Positions 1 through 10,775 of a DNA stretch of 64,000 nt are shown here, one piece after another. Each line of letters opens with the position of its first letter. Within the stretch, counting starts at the first letter, position 1. A program made the position numbers and the translations under genes. The DNA is from Malania oleifera (lineage: Eukaryota; Streptophyta; Magnoliopsida; Santalales; Ximeniaceae): positions 90,007,191-90,071,190 of the forward strand of contig NC_080423.1 of NCBI RefSeq assembly GCF_029873635.1. Reading direction: 5' to 3'. The notes under the pieces are model-generated. The model searched no databases. It was not told the DNA's origin and worked only from the letters and a program-made list of their open reading frames with translations.

Positions 1-841
1 GAAAAATTGAAGAGGGTTTCAATCCTATCAATTTGGACTACATTTTCGAAGAAGATGATCCTTTAAGTCAATGGTTAGAGGAGAGAGAGACACCACTACT
101 CGACGGTCAGGACAATTCAAATTGGTTAAATGAACAGGTTGGTGGTACTACAGAAGGAGGTGATGGTACTACAGAAGGAGGTGATCAACCACCAATAAAC
201 GCGCATGATGATTCAAGTTCAAGTCCTGAACGCACACAAAGTGATGACAATCTTGGTTTGAGCCCACAAAGTGATGATGATGGTAATAGTGGTGCTGGAG
301 CTAGGGTTGGAGGGGGGGTGGCAGTGGTGGTGGTGGAGGCGGCGGTGTAGAATATAATTATGGATATGATACAGGGACATCATTTGGAAGGGATATATAT
401 CCTTGTGATCCTTATGGACTATATGACATACCTGAAAATTATGACTTGGGTATTCCTCCAGGGAACCAATCTTCACAACCCAGGAGAAGGAGTGCTCGTG
501 GTGACCCTAGCGATTCTACTGAAGATTCATATGGTGTGGTTCGTAGTTTTGGCGACTTTGGTTTAGATGGTTCATCATCACAATCATATGGATCTCATCC
601 AGCATATCCACATTATGCATCTCGTGACTCACATTTTTATCCCAGTGGATCAGGAATCTCAGGATCTAGTGAGTCTTCTTCTACGCACTACCCAGAGCCA
701 GCCCCTGCCCCAACTTATAGACATTATTCAGGAGAATTTTCATCACCAGTACATTTTCAAGAGCAACAACAAAATGACGTAAACTTGGGTTCATTTAACT
801 TTGTATTTCCACAAGGATGGGGAGATAATTTCCCATCCTAA
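1..841 (+). pseudogene. hAT-like transposase, C-terminal tail (partial, frameshifted)
   Basis: The reading frame is already open at base 3 and begins with residues resembling the segment that follows the hAT C-terminal dimerisation domain in many plant BED/hAT proteins (NPINLDYIFEEDD, then QWLEERETPLLD). A low-complexity tail rich in Gly, Ser, Tyr and Pro follows. The frame is lost in a run of seven G at 312-318 and resumes one register away: it reads Gly-rich, then GVEYNYGYDTG, and continues to the stop at 839-841. The two halves therefore form one gene with a one-base indel, or a sequencing error in the homopolymer. The catalytic DDE part lies outside the window. Assignment to hAT rests on remembered family resemblance of the tail only; a domesticated hAT-derived host gene cannot be excluded. 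Confidence 0.5.
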
Positions 842-1286
842 TCTCAAGATACAGATGCAAATTATGAAGACCCTTCACGTCATTCTTTTTTATGGTGACA
901 TGTGTTATGTTATAAATTTGTAATATTGTATTCATATATTTTCAACTATTTATTGATATTTGATATTCATCACTTTTTAAATTCATGTATGTGTAATGTG
1001 TATATTGAGTATTAAGTCTATTGAGTATTGATTCATTTTTAGTAACTTTATGGCTTTAATTAATTGATTCTTACATTTCTACATCTTTTTACTCATTAAA
1101 CTAATGTAAACTATAAAAAAATATACTTTTTTTTTGTAAACAGCGCACTAAAATTAATATAAAAATCATAATGCCTATTAAAAAGCATTTGTAGGGTGAA
1201 TGAAAGCCTTCAAAATTCATTAAAAATCATGTATTAATGGATTTCATGCTTATTTTTTAATTTTGGCATGGTTGTGCATGTGTGAT
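842..1286 (+). other. AT-rich 3' flank of the hAT-like gene
   Basis: No coding sequence seen. This is AT-rich DNA between the transposase-like stop codon and the GC-rich terminal block, consistent with a 3' UTR and subterminal region. Confidence 0.35.
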
Positions 1287-1400
1287 AAAAATTCACGACC
1301 ATTACGCCCGCTTCCCGTTATGTAACACCCGCGTCTCCCGCGACCCGTGACACCCGCGACTGTTTCGCGACGTTACCCACGACCGCGATTTCGAACCATG
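1287..1400 (+). repeat. GC-rich block with repeated CGCGAC motifs, probable hAT 3' terminal region
   Basis: An abrupt GC-rich island in AT-rich DNA, with repeated CCCGCG, CGCGAC and CGACC motifs, ending in CGATTTCGAACCATG. The motif density and its position downstream of the hAT-like gene fit a transposon subterminal region whose terminus is near 1400. The matching 5' end is outside the window, so the terminal inverted repeat is inferred, not shown. Confidence 0.35.
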
Positions 1401-1404
1401 GATC

Positions 1405-1412
1405 AAGTTATT
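1405..1412. repeat. Candidate LINE target-site duplication, 5' copy
   Basis: AAGTTATT here matches 5485-5492 just beyond the T-rich 3' tail. Eight bases is short for an L1 duplication, so chance is possible, but the position at the truncated 5' end is right. Confidence 0.5.
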
Positions 1413-1832
1413 TCGGGTATTTTTAGTTCTATGGACCAGATTTTCTTGGCTTCATTTGTTTATTCTGAATGTCATCAAACAAATTGTAGGGAACTTTGGA
1501 ATGATTTGGAGTTTGTTAAGAGGGATGATTTCCTTTGGTTAGTGGCGGGAGATTTTAATATCATCCGTTTAGATTCGGACCGTATTGGTGGTCATATGAG
1601 GCCATTATCGGCTATGGAGGAATTTAATACTTGCTTAGACAACTGTGGTCTAATGGATTTGGTTGGTACTGGCAGAAACATGTCTTGGTGTAATGGCCAC
1701 AATGGTAATTCTCGGAGTTGGGCAAAATTGGATAGGGTGCTCTATAATTCGAATCTTCTCCAGGTTTTGCCAAATATTTATTTTGAGTATGGAAAGAGGA
1801 GGACTTTAGATCATAACCCATTGATTATTTGA
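1413..1832 (+). pseudogene. LINE endonuclease domain, C-terminal half
   Basis: This is the second half of an exonuclease-endonuclease-phosphatase (APE-like) domain that would nick target DNA. The motif WLVAGDFNII at about 1540-1565 supplies the GDFN signature. SWCNGHNG lies near 1684. LDHNPLII at the end corresponds to the usual SDH catalytic motif, with Leu in place of Ser. The N-terminal catalytic residues are missing through truncation. The frame closes at a TGA (1830-1832) where relatives continue with Arg or Trp, so this looks like a point mutation; the same frame carries on into the RT region with further stops. Confidence 0.8.
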
Positions 1833-2179
1833 TTTCATAGAAATTTGCATCAGTATGGTCCTTCTCCATTTAGGTATCAAAATGTGTGGAGCACGCACCA
1901 GTCTTTTAAGTCTTGCGTGGAGGAAGCCTAGAGGGAGGAGTCTCATGGCTCGGGTTTAGTTAGACTTGCTAGGAAATTGAAATATACGAAAGTTGCAATT
2001 CAAAATTGGAACAAACAGGTTTTTGGACATGTACAGTAGAATATTAAAAAATTGGAGGAAAGTATGGAGGTTCTAGAGGCTCAACTTCAGAAAGGGTATT
2101 CGCCAGAAATGGAGGAAGATTTTTTCCTTACTAAACTCGAGTTGGAAGCATGGGAAAAGAGGGAGGAGATTTGTATTTC

Positions 2180-3720
2180 TTAGCTAGCCAAAAAGAAATG
2201 GTTGGAGGAGGGGGATAACAATACAAAGTTCTTTCATGCATTTGTGAATCAAAGGAGGAAGAAGTCTATGATTCATTCTTTGAAATTTCCAAATGGAGAA
2301 GTTTTGGATTCTATGGAGGTTGTCCATGAGGGTGCAGTAAGGTATTTTCAAACTTTCTTAACAGGTTTAGGCCCTAGTTGAACAGCTAACCTTGTTGATA
2401 TAATATCTCCTATGGTTTCTGAAGTTTGTCGTGAACCGTCTGAGGTGGAGGTAAGAGATGCTATTCTTTCTATCCTGAGAAATAGTAGCCCAGGTCCAGA
2501 TGGTTTTGGTTTGGTTTTTTTCCATGATTGATGGGATATTGTAAAAGAAGACGTGATCAATACAACTAGAGATTTTTTTTATAGGTCTCCTTTTCCTAGA
2601 TTTTATTCTACTTCTTACATTGTTCTAATTCCAAAAGTTTAGAATCCTAAGAGTTTTGACAAGTTTAGGCCTATTAGTCTTTGTAGTGTTATTTACAAAA
2701 GTTTTTCAAAAATGATTGTTGCAAGGATGACAGGTTTATTGTTTGGTTTGATTTCTCCGGAACATGGAGCTTTCATTCATGGTAGAAGTATATTTGAAAA
2801 TATTACTTTGGCTCAAGAAATGGTTCATTATATGCATAAGAAATTTAATGATGGAAATGTAATTATCAACGTGGACATGGCTAAGGCATATGATAGGGTT
2901 GATTGGGATTTTTTAAACGTGTTTCTGAAAAGTTTTGGATTCTCACGGAGATTCTGTGGTTTTGTGGCGGAATGTGTCTCCTCTTCTTGGTTCTCCATTA
3001 TGATGAATGACACTTATAGAGGTTTCTTTAAACCTTATCGAGGGCTTCGCCAAGGAGATCCTCTATCTCCTTATCTATTTATTATTTTACAAGAAGTTCT
3101 CTCTCGGCTTCTAAAAAAAAAATTTCATGGAGAATAAGATAGGGGTTTACTATCATACTCATGGGGCGCCTTTGGTATCTCACCTTCTCTATGCGGATGA
3201 CATTCTTATTTTTGCCAATGGTAAGAGAAGTTCCATTCAAATGCTTATTAAGACTCTGAAGAAATATGAGGATTGGTCTGGTCAATTGATAAATAAAGAA
3301 AAGTCAAGTATTTTTTTATCAAAGAGAATTGATTATGCTCGGAAGAGATCTTTATTAAGGACGACTGGTTTTGCAGAAGGAGGTTTCCCTGCTACATACT
3401 TGGGTGTTCCTTTGGTATCGGGTCGTCTTACGACTTGTATTTTAGAGCCCCTAGTTGATAAATTGAGGAAAAAGATAGTGAGTTGGAAATTTAAGCTTTT
3501 ATCTTAAGGGGGTCGCCTAATTTTAATTAAGCATGTATTGTCATCAATGGCGGTTCATCAATTGGCGGTATTGGACATTCCAAATACTGTCTTCACAAAG
3601 ATAAATTCTATGTTATCGAATTTTTTTTGGAGTGGAGTAAATGACAAAAGGAAGAGGTTTGGTGTTCATGGTCTAATATATGTAAGCCTGTTGGTGAGGG
3701 TGGTTTGGGCATTAGGGATT
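2180..3720 (+). pseudogene. LINE reverse transcriptase
   Basis: Non-LTR reverse transcriptase. Seen in order: WLEEGDNNTKFFH (about 2200-2240), SPGPDGFG (near 2490), FRPISLCSVIYK (near 2665-2700), INVDMAKAYDRVDW (near 2866), GLRQGDPLSPYLF (about 3043-3081), YADDILIF (catalytic YADD at 3190-3201), and YLGVPL near 3400. Catalytic Asp residues are intact, yet the frame is broken. There are stops near 2380, 2529 and 2641, and a one-base shift in the A-run near 3112-3121 moves it to another register. It returns to the first register between about 3655 and 3715. The coding order is continuous, so this is one decayed gene. Confidence 0.9.
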
Positions 3721-4620
3721 TGAAGGAGGTAAAAAAATCATTGCATATGAAGTTTGTGTGGAGATTGTTAACTATGGATAATCTGTGGACTAAATTCTTT
3801 AAAGCCAAGTATTTGTATAAGAAACACCACTTGAGAGAAATGAAACTAGATAAAGGAACCACATTTTGGAGATCAATTGTTCGTGTGATTCCTGAAGTTT
3901 TAGAGCATGTCCATGTTCAAATTAAAGAAGGGTCGACTTCTTTTTGGTTTGATCGATGGTTAGCCTCCGGTCCTCTTTGTGCTAAAGTTCAAGAAATCAG
4001 TAACCAGAAGCTTCGAACACGAGATTGTTGGGATAGAGATGAGTGGAATGCTGATTTATTAGTGGATCTTTTGGGTGAAGATCAGGTTGAGAAGGTAATG
4101 AACTCTGCTATTTCTTGCAAGGAGGGTCCAGATACAATAATTTGGGAACCTTCAACAGATGGGAAATTCACTACGGCAAGTGCTTGGGAAATTATAAGGA
4201 AACGTAAAGAGGAATTCTCAGTTGCAAAATGGATCTGACATCCTATGTTGCCCAAAAAGGTGTCAATTTGTATGTGGAAGTCTTGGTTCGCTTGTCTTCG
4301 GATTGATACTCGTATTAAAGAAGTAGGTGATTAGATATCTTTTCGATGTGATTGTTGTTCAAATGCCAAGATTGAATCTCTAGACCATGTGTTTTGCACT
4401 GGATTTTTTGCCCAGGAGGTATAGAAACAAGTAGCAGTGGCGTTGGGTGTTAGTTGTATGGCAACGAGTTGGAAAGGTAGAGTTAATGTTTGATTTAGTT
4501 GTGCAAGACAGGCCTCACAGTTAGGCATTTTGGTAGGTCTCATACCTAGTCTCATCATTTGGAGACTCTGGACTCGTCGATGTAAAGTCAGGATGGAATC
4601 AATTCATGATTCGGTGAGAA
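3721..4620 (+). pseudogene. LINE ORF2 connector with RVT zinc-finger region
   Basis: The frame continues with MKFVWRLLTMDNLW and WKAKY-like residues, then LPKKVSICMWKSWFACL, and a Cys/His cluster (RCDCC, then ESLDHVFC) near 4345-4400. This matches the zf-RVT domain found between reverse transcriptase and RNase H in plant LINEs. In-frame stops occur at about 4236, 4332 and 4423. Confidence 0.75.
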
Positions 4621-4742
4621 CTATGTGACTTGATATTAAATATTGGCTGAGATCCATTTCAGACAACTTAAATAAATGTGCACTTGCTTCTTGCACGGAT
4701 ATAGCAGTCCTTCATGCTTTGGATATTCAAGTGAGATGATGT

Positions 4743-5202
4743 AAACCTGGCATAGGTTGGGTTAAGTTAAATGTGGATGGGAGATGTAGAGGTAACCCAG
4801 GTAATTGTGGTGGTGGAGGCGTAATAAGAGATGAAAAAGTTTTAGTTAAAGCAGCTTTTTCCTCATTATTGGGTTATGGAACAAATAACATGGCTGAATT
4901 GAAGACGATTATTTTAGGGATTAATTTATGTAAAGAACTCGGATTTGATCAAGTGGAGATTGCATGTGACTCTGCTTTTTTGGTTCAGTGAATAAATTCT
5001 GGGAAGTGCTCGGTTTGGAAATTATGGGATTTGTGGGAAGAGTTTATGCTAGCATTGAGAGGCATACAATTTAAAGTGGATCATGTTTACAGGGAGGCGA
5101 ATAAGAGTGTAGATTTCTTTGCCAAACAGGGTGAATTTGGTATTTCTCGATCATATAGTTGCCAGGATGATCTTCCACAGCAAGTCAGGGGAATGATTTG
5201 AT
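4743..5202 (+). pseudogene. LINE RNase H domain
   Basis: Plant-type RNase H appended to LINE ORF2, which removes RNA from the RNA-DNA hybrid. The four acidic positions are all visible: LNVDGRCRGNPG (first Asp, near 4773), NNMAELKTI (Glu, near 4890), IACDSAF (Asp, near 4970) and REANKSVDFFAK (final Asp, near 5112). A stop at 4989-4991 splits the domain. The reading ends at a stop near 5200, followed by the 3' UTR. Confidence 0.85.
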
Positions 5203-5484
5203 TGGATTTGTTGAGATTTCCTTCTTTGCGCTCGTAATGTTTTGTGTTTATCTTTCGGAGTTTTGTTTGTTTTCCACTTTATAGTTGTTTAATTTTTTAG
5301 TTTTTGATTGGTTGCTGGTCATTGGTTTATTGGTTTTGATTATGTTGGTTAAATTAGTTTTAGGGTCTTAGAGTTTGTTTTTGATGTCTCAAAGTCTCAA
5401 GATTGGAACCACGGTATTCCTCTGTCATAAGTGAGGGGTTTTCTAATAAAGTTAGGAGGTGCCGCCCTCTTTTTTTTTTTTTTA
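5203..5484 (+). other. LINE 3' UTR and T-rich tail
   Basis: Non-coding and T-rich, ending in a run of about 16 T after GCCGCCCTC. No other feature seen. Confidence 0.6.
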
Positions 5485-5492
5485 AAGTTATT
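5485..5492. repeat. Candidate LINE target-site duplication, 3' copy
   Basis: AAGTTATT, identical to 1405-1412, directly after the T-rich tail. Confidence 0.5.
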
Positions 5493-6009
5493 AATTGTTA
5501 GACCCATTAAAATAATGTAGGATATACCTCTCATTTATTGGATGCAAATATGTAGAGATGAGATTTGAATAATTAATACTATTAATTACATATTGTAGTA
5601 CAAATGAAAAGAGCTCAATGAGGCATTATAGGTAAAGTAGGCTTCAACGACAAAAAATAGTAATGATAAATGCTCTTATGCCATAAAAATATTTAAATTT
5701 ATTATTACACTAGTTGTTAATAGTTATTTATTTTGGAAGTAAAGCAAGAATTATTAACAATGGTGACTCTTATCATAGAAAAAAATAAAATTTCATCATA
5801 TAAAGGATTTAAATTGGCATCATATGCGGCGCTATTATTAATTAATAACAATAATAGTCATTGCAAAAAGTATGTGCACATAGTTTTTAAGGGGGGCATA
5901 AGCAATAAAATGTATGCAAGCAAAATGGTAAGCGTGAAAAAAGCCTTAAAATATTGCTCATTTTTGTTTTACAGTTCCTTTCATAATTTAATCGATAGTC
6001 GAACATGTG

Positions 6010-6046
<37 letters not shown>

Positions 6047-6055
6047 GATCATACT
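5493..6055. other. AT-rich spacer between LINE and older gypsy element
   Basis: No coding signal. It contains a TG dinucleotide microsatellite. An open frame that crosses that repeat has no recognisable domain. Confidence 0.4.
6012..6045. repeat. (TG)n microsatellite
   Basis: About 17 uninterrupted TG units. Confidence 0.95.
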
Positions 6056-8177
6056 TGTAACGATCCCAAATTTATGCTATATATATATTTTTTCATACTA
6101 ATAATACTCTGATACCATAAAACGTAGTCAAAGTCAACCCGGACCCATAGGTACCGAGAATTTACCTATTTATATAAACATGTCATCTAAGCAACGGGAC
6201 TATAATATACTTAACTTATATACAATACTAGAGATTCACTATTCTACATATACACATATATACCCCAAAAATTCATACTGTCTCTAACACAATTACTTAC
6301 CCTGCAACTGGGGTAATACCAATGAACTCCTCTATCACTAAGTTTGCTCCATTCGTCTATCGGGGTTTCTTGAAATATTTATAATGTTGGGGTGAGACAC
6401 TTCTCAGTAAGGGAAATAGACTAATATTAGTGAGTGACAATGTGAATTTTATCATATTATAAACATATACTGCAAATAATATAATTGTAATATATCTTTA
6501 AGCTGTATTGATAATGCATGAAAATTTGTACTTTTTAAACATAATCTTACTATAACATAATGAATTTCGTATCATTTAAATCATCTTCTAAATCTGTATA
6601 TTACTGAAATCTTATCTTGGATGTATAAGTACAGATCATGAATTAACTCTGCATGACTCGAATTATGCGGTCTGTAGGCTGGACTTAACGCTGGCTGGCC
6701 TACTAGGTTAAGTCAAACATGACATAACTACCCACGATGGCCCACCCTTTCTGACCTGCCCATCCTACTCTCCGTCAAACCTCTAACAGGCCAGTACACA
6801 GAGGGTATCCTGCACACCGCCTACATTTCGGGCTTATCGGCCTTCGACCCACACTTCCTAAATAGTGTGGTTGCATTGTCAGCTATATATACACCAATCT
6901 AGTCTGCCCAGCCTACTCTCCATTAAACCTCAAATGGTTCGGTACACAGTGGGTATCCTACTCTCTAATCTGACTAGCTAACAATGGTACCACGCTCATA
7001 ACATACGTAAGCATCCAGGTTTTGTTACTATATACTACATTTCATATATTATATTTCTGTTCATAAATAACATTTTCATATTTCTGAAATAAAATCTGGT
7101 TTTTACATATTTCTAAATAAAAGCTGTCATTTCATAATTCTAGAATAAACTGTCATATTAAAACTGATCACGACATTTGCGCCGGTTATCATTTCACTGC
7201 ATCTGCGCCGACTGTATTATCATAATATACTATAAATATCTTAGTTTCTATACTGTTTATGATTTTTCTAAAAATTGTTGTAAAATCATATTTATTTCAT
7301 GAAATAAGAACATATTCTAACATACTGTTTTTCCACTAACTTATACTCATGCCACACGAGTATGAAAATACCTGTATTGTACTATGATATGCTATAAAAT
7401 CTGTTCAATACCAGTATTCCCAAAAACTACATTAATTCGTAAATAAATTTATGAAAATACCTGACTTAATCTATTCCCTTACCTGTTTCCTGAGAAGTCT
7501 ATAGAAAAACCCTACATCACACTCACAACGTTCAGAACTCCAAACCCTAAAATTACATTAACCCTAGTTTAATCAACTCAAACCCCAGTATATTACCATC
7601 TAACACCTTTCCTAAGTTCACACATACCAAATAATCCCATAAACCCTAAAATAACTTATTTACCTTGATTTTGAAATGGTGCTCAAGAATCCTAAATCAG
7701 CATTCTTCTCTAGTTAAGCTGTAGAGAATCTCCCTGAGATCAACGTGGTAACTTCCGATCGTCAAAACGGGGATAAACACAATTGGATCGGAGGAGAGAA
7801 GGTGGAGAAATAGAAAGTTAGTGAGAGAAAATGGAAAAGAAACTGAAACCCTCGCTGAAAACCTAATTTTTGCATATATATATATATATATATATATTTG
7901 CCACGTGGCTTCGTCGACGAGACATGGTTGCAGAAGGGTGTTTCTTGATGAAGATAATGAGTTCGTCGATGAACCTTAATGGCTTGAATTTCCTACTCTC
8001 AGTATCTTCTCATTGACGAGACACATCTACTTCGTCGATGAGATCTAGAAGGACGTTCGTCGACAAGAACCCTGGGTTTGTAGACAAACTTCTGTTGATG
8101 CTCCTTAATATAATCATTTTTCTTTCTTTTCTTTTCCTGTATTTTTTTATTGTTATTATTTTTTTCGGGTCTCTACA
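6056..8177 (-). repeat. 3' LTR of the older Ty3/gypsy chromovirus
   Basis: The LTR is about 2.1 kb and runs, on the minus strand, from TGTAGAGACCCG (ending at 8177) to GGGATCGTTACA (6056), giving the expected TG...CA ends. It is followed, in element sense upstream, by a purine tract (reverse complement of TTCTCCTCTCC) that serves as PPT. The interior shares layout with the younger element's LTRs, for example the GTGAGACA block near 6390. A TA-rich TATA region lies at 7873-7897, a G-box CCACGTGG at 7901-7908 and an array of dyad motifs at 7909-8095. Near 6739-6822 and 6901-6975 a diverged internal direct repeat (CCTACTCTCC...GGTATCCT) is visible. Confidence 0.85.
7909..8095 (-). promoter_or_regulatory. 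Dyad-motif array in U3 of the older gypsy LTR
   Basis: About seven imperfect copies of the palindrome TTCGTCGACGAA and variants (TTCGTCGATGAA, CTCATTGACGAG and others) occur in under 190 bases. They sit directly upstream, in element sense, of the G-box and TATA region. A function as a promoter element is inferred from position only. Confidence 0.6.
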
Positions 8178-8490
8178 TTCTCCTCTCCTTTTTAAAAATT
8201 TCGTCGTTGAAATTTGTTGACTATAAATGTACTAACCTCTAAAGGAAAAATTCACTGTACTTTTATTAATCACCCTCACTTATGGCGGAGGAATACTGTG
8301 GTTATACATATGGTCTTGGGAGATTACAATAACTAATCAAAATTCTCCCAAAACCCACTATATCCTATAATTCAAAACACAATTTATGCATATGTTAACT
8401 TGCACTGCATAAAGTAAAATCAAAACTATACTTACCTTACCTGAACTATTACTTTACTTTTTCTAACTAATGTTGATCCCTACTGAACAG
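8178..8490 (-). other. 3' UTR and PPT of the older gypsy element
   Basis: Non-coding. The PPT lies at 8178-8192 next to the LTR. The block CCCTCACTTATGGCGGAGGA (near 8272) is shared with the 3' UTR of the younger element (near 11182), showing that the two are relatives. Confidence 0.7.
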
Positions 8491-8525
8491 ATGTGGGTAT
8501 TTCTGTCGTATCTCTTCCTCTAACT

Positions 8526-8686
8526 ATAATAACCCCAAAAAGGGATATAGAAGATTAGTAGAGTGATTCTAAAAAAAAAAATAAAAAAATTAATTAATTG
8601 GATTAACAAAAAGAAAAGAAAAAAATAATTAAAATTTATTTTTATTTTTATTAATAAAATATATTATTATTAATATTAATTAAATA

Positions 8687-8718
<32 letters not shown>

Positions 8719-8987
8719 CTCTCCTGAAGCTTCTAGCTTTAGGAGGTTTGTTGTTTTTTTTAATGTAATAATCCCAAAAAGGGATATAGAAAATTAGTTG
8801 AGTGATTCCAAAAAAAATTAATTAATTAATTAATCGAATTTTTAAAAAGAAAATAAAAGAAAAAAATTATTTGTAATTTTTTTTATTAATAAAATATATT
8901 ATTATTACGCTTCAGGACGTTTGTTGTTTTTTTTTTTTTTGGGGAATCACTCCACTAATCTTCTATATCATTTTATGGGGTTATTAG
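8526..8987. mobile_element. MITE-like inverted-repeat element with internal duplication
   Basis: Terminal inverted repeats of about 44 bases: 8527-8570 (TAATAACCCCAAAAAGGG..., ending GAGTGATTC) against the reverse complement of 8944-8985, with only a few mismatches. The interior is AT-rich (ATT repeats) with no coding capacity. A second left terminal repeat at about 8768-8812, plus a repeated AGGxxGTTTGTTGTTTTTT segment, shows that one half is duplicated in tandem. The target-site duplication is ambiguous; TA is possible. Confidence 0.75.
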
Positions 8988-9187
8988 TCCCATGAAGCTT
9001 CCTCCACTGCATGATTCCTCCACAATACTTTCACTAGTGGAATTTTCTTGGTGCACAACTCCTGTACCTTCCTATCCATAATCTGCCCTAGTATTTTTTC
9101 ATACGCTAAAGTATCTTTAAGCTCCAACTCCTCATAACTGATCACGTGGGAGGGGTCTGAGATGTATTTTCTCAACATAGAAAAATG

Positions 9188-9192
9188 GAATA
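9188..9192. repeat. Target-site duplication GAATA, left
   Basis: GAATA directly before the left LTR, identical to 17893-17897 directly after the right LTR. Confidence 0.95.
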
Positions 9193-10683
9193 TGTCACGC
9201 CCCGAATCCCGAAATGGGACCTAGAGGTGAAAATGTATCTTAACCTGTCATTGTATCATACAAATCATTCATAGATACAGTACAAAGGATGATGGTCTGA
9301 CCCCGTGGAGTTTCCAGGCACCCTAAATACATCCAAACACAATCATATACGTACCGAAAAAAGGTCATTCTATATATACATATGCAGTACCATACCAGAG
9401 TCTATACAAGAGCAGAAACAGGCTTTATCAAAACATACAAACGGGTGCCCAAATACATCTCAAAATGGCAACCCACCAAGATACAGTACTTACCCAAGCG
9501 TTAATCGCAGCACACCGACCACTACGCTCCCTACACCAGGACGCTAGTTTCGGTTACTCGAACAACCTGTAAAAATGTATGTATAGCAGGGGTGAGACAC
9601 CTCTCAGTAAGGAAGAACACAAGTTATATTAGTGTGTGACATTTGAGTGTTATCATGATACAACATACACGCAGTTAAATGCATTCCAGTACTAATTTCC
9701 ACAGTGCATACACGCATACATACACATACACATGATCAGCAATCTCGGTGTTGTCACACCCTTCAGCCCGAAACCGGTCAGCAACAATCTGGCGTTGGCC
9801 CGTAGCCAGCTCGTGAAGCACGGCGCCAACGGCACATGGCTAGTCCCCGACTCCCATGACATCGTACCGGCGCATAATTGGTGGATCCACACCCTTCGGC
9901 CTAATCTACCGGTATAGGCTCACACCCTCGGATATAAAGCTGGAAACTCTTACCTATATGGCAGGCGATAAACACACGCCCTTGGATATAGAGCCGGACA
10001 CTCTCAGTACCTGGAACAATTCGAAACCCCATTCCTACTAGCATTTCAACATATCACACGCACATGCATGCTCATATAACCAAACAAACCACACCCATTT
10101 TGTAATCTAAATTATGATTTTCCAAACAAATACAGTTTAAACAAAGTCAAGGAACGACCATCCCAATATCACAGTATAAATCAACATATACATAGGTTTT
10201 CATCAAAACCAGGGATGCAGCACGTCGCCCCTTTTTCCCAAAATTGTAATAATGAAAAACCCATAGTTTTCCCCGTTAGATCCCCCCAAATGAGTAGCCA
10301 AAATACACACAGGACCATGGACCATAGTTCCACCGAGTCCGATTTCAAAAATAACCAATATAAACATAGTTCCCCTTACCTTTTCCTCGAATAACAAATC
10401 CTGAACTCAAAGGCCCCTAAACAGCGAACCGAGTTTCAAAACCTACAAATCACAGTACAGAATATACTCACAAAACTGTTTCCTACAAAACTACCGGATT
10501 AGAACTAAAAATCGAGCCTTACCTCAATTTTTCGCTGAAACCCGAAAATCTCCGAAATAGGGTTCCGATTTGTAGAACTTGTAGAGAATTCTTCCACAAT
10601 TCTCGTGGTAACTTCAGATTCCCGATTCCAACAATGATCGGCGAAGAAATCTAGAGAGAGGGAGAGAGTGTAGGGAGACGTTT

Positions 10684-10710
10684 AGAGAGAGAGAGAGAGA
10701 GAGAGAGAGA
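10684..10710. repeat. (GA)n microsatellite in LTR
   Basis: AG/GA run just downstream, in element sense, of the TATA box. A shorter equivalent lies at 17543-17567 in the other LTR. Confidence 0.9.
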
Positions 10711-10747
10711 TATTTGAAGTTTCTTAATGAAGAAGTAATGAAATTTC

Positions 10748-10757
10748 CTATTTATAG
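10748..10757 (-). promoter_or_regulatory. TATA box of the younger gypsy 3' LTR
   Basis: CTATAAATAG on the minus strand, directly downstream of the dyad array. The same ten bases occur at 17604-17613 in the 5' LTR, the copy that would drive the element. Confidence 0.7.
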
Positions 10758-10775
10758 CCCTTTGACCTGGCCCAA

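Larger units (their letters stand above)
1413..5484 (+). mobile_element. L1-type LINE retrotransposon, 5'-truncated and decayed
   Basis: Domains run in the order expected of plant L1 ORF2: endonuclease C-terminal part, reverse transcriptase, RVT zinc-finger region, RNase H. ORF1 and the endonuclease N-terminus are absent, as is usual for incomplete target-primed reverse transcription. The 3' end is a gene-free tail with AATAAAG near 5445 and a T-rich end at 5468-5483. The 8-mer AAGTTATT occurs at 1405-1412 and 5485-5492 and is a plausible target-site duplication. Several in-frame stops and at least two frameshifts make it inactive. Confidence 0.85.
8491..9192 (-). pseudogene. Older gypsy integrase C-terminus and chromodomain, split by a MITE
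   Basis: Read from 9187 down, the frame gives MLRKYISDPSHVISYEEL, then IPLVKVLWRNH and VEEASW, the chromodomain of Tekay/Del-like chromoviruses. The reading breaks right after EASW at 8986 where the MITE begins. On the far side of the MITE (8525 down to about 8485) the expected continuation LEEEIRQKYPHLF is present. At 9187 the frame is cut by the younger gypsy element and resumes at 17893. The protein would direct integration; here it is dead. Confidence 0.85.

Noticed and set aside
5733..6101. 122-codon open frame crossing the TG microsatellite
   Set aside because: Kept open by the repeat (Cys-Val run); no domain.
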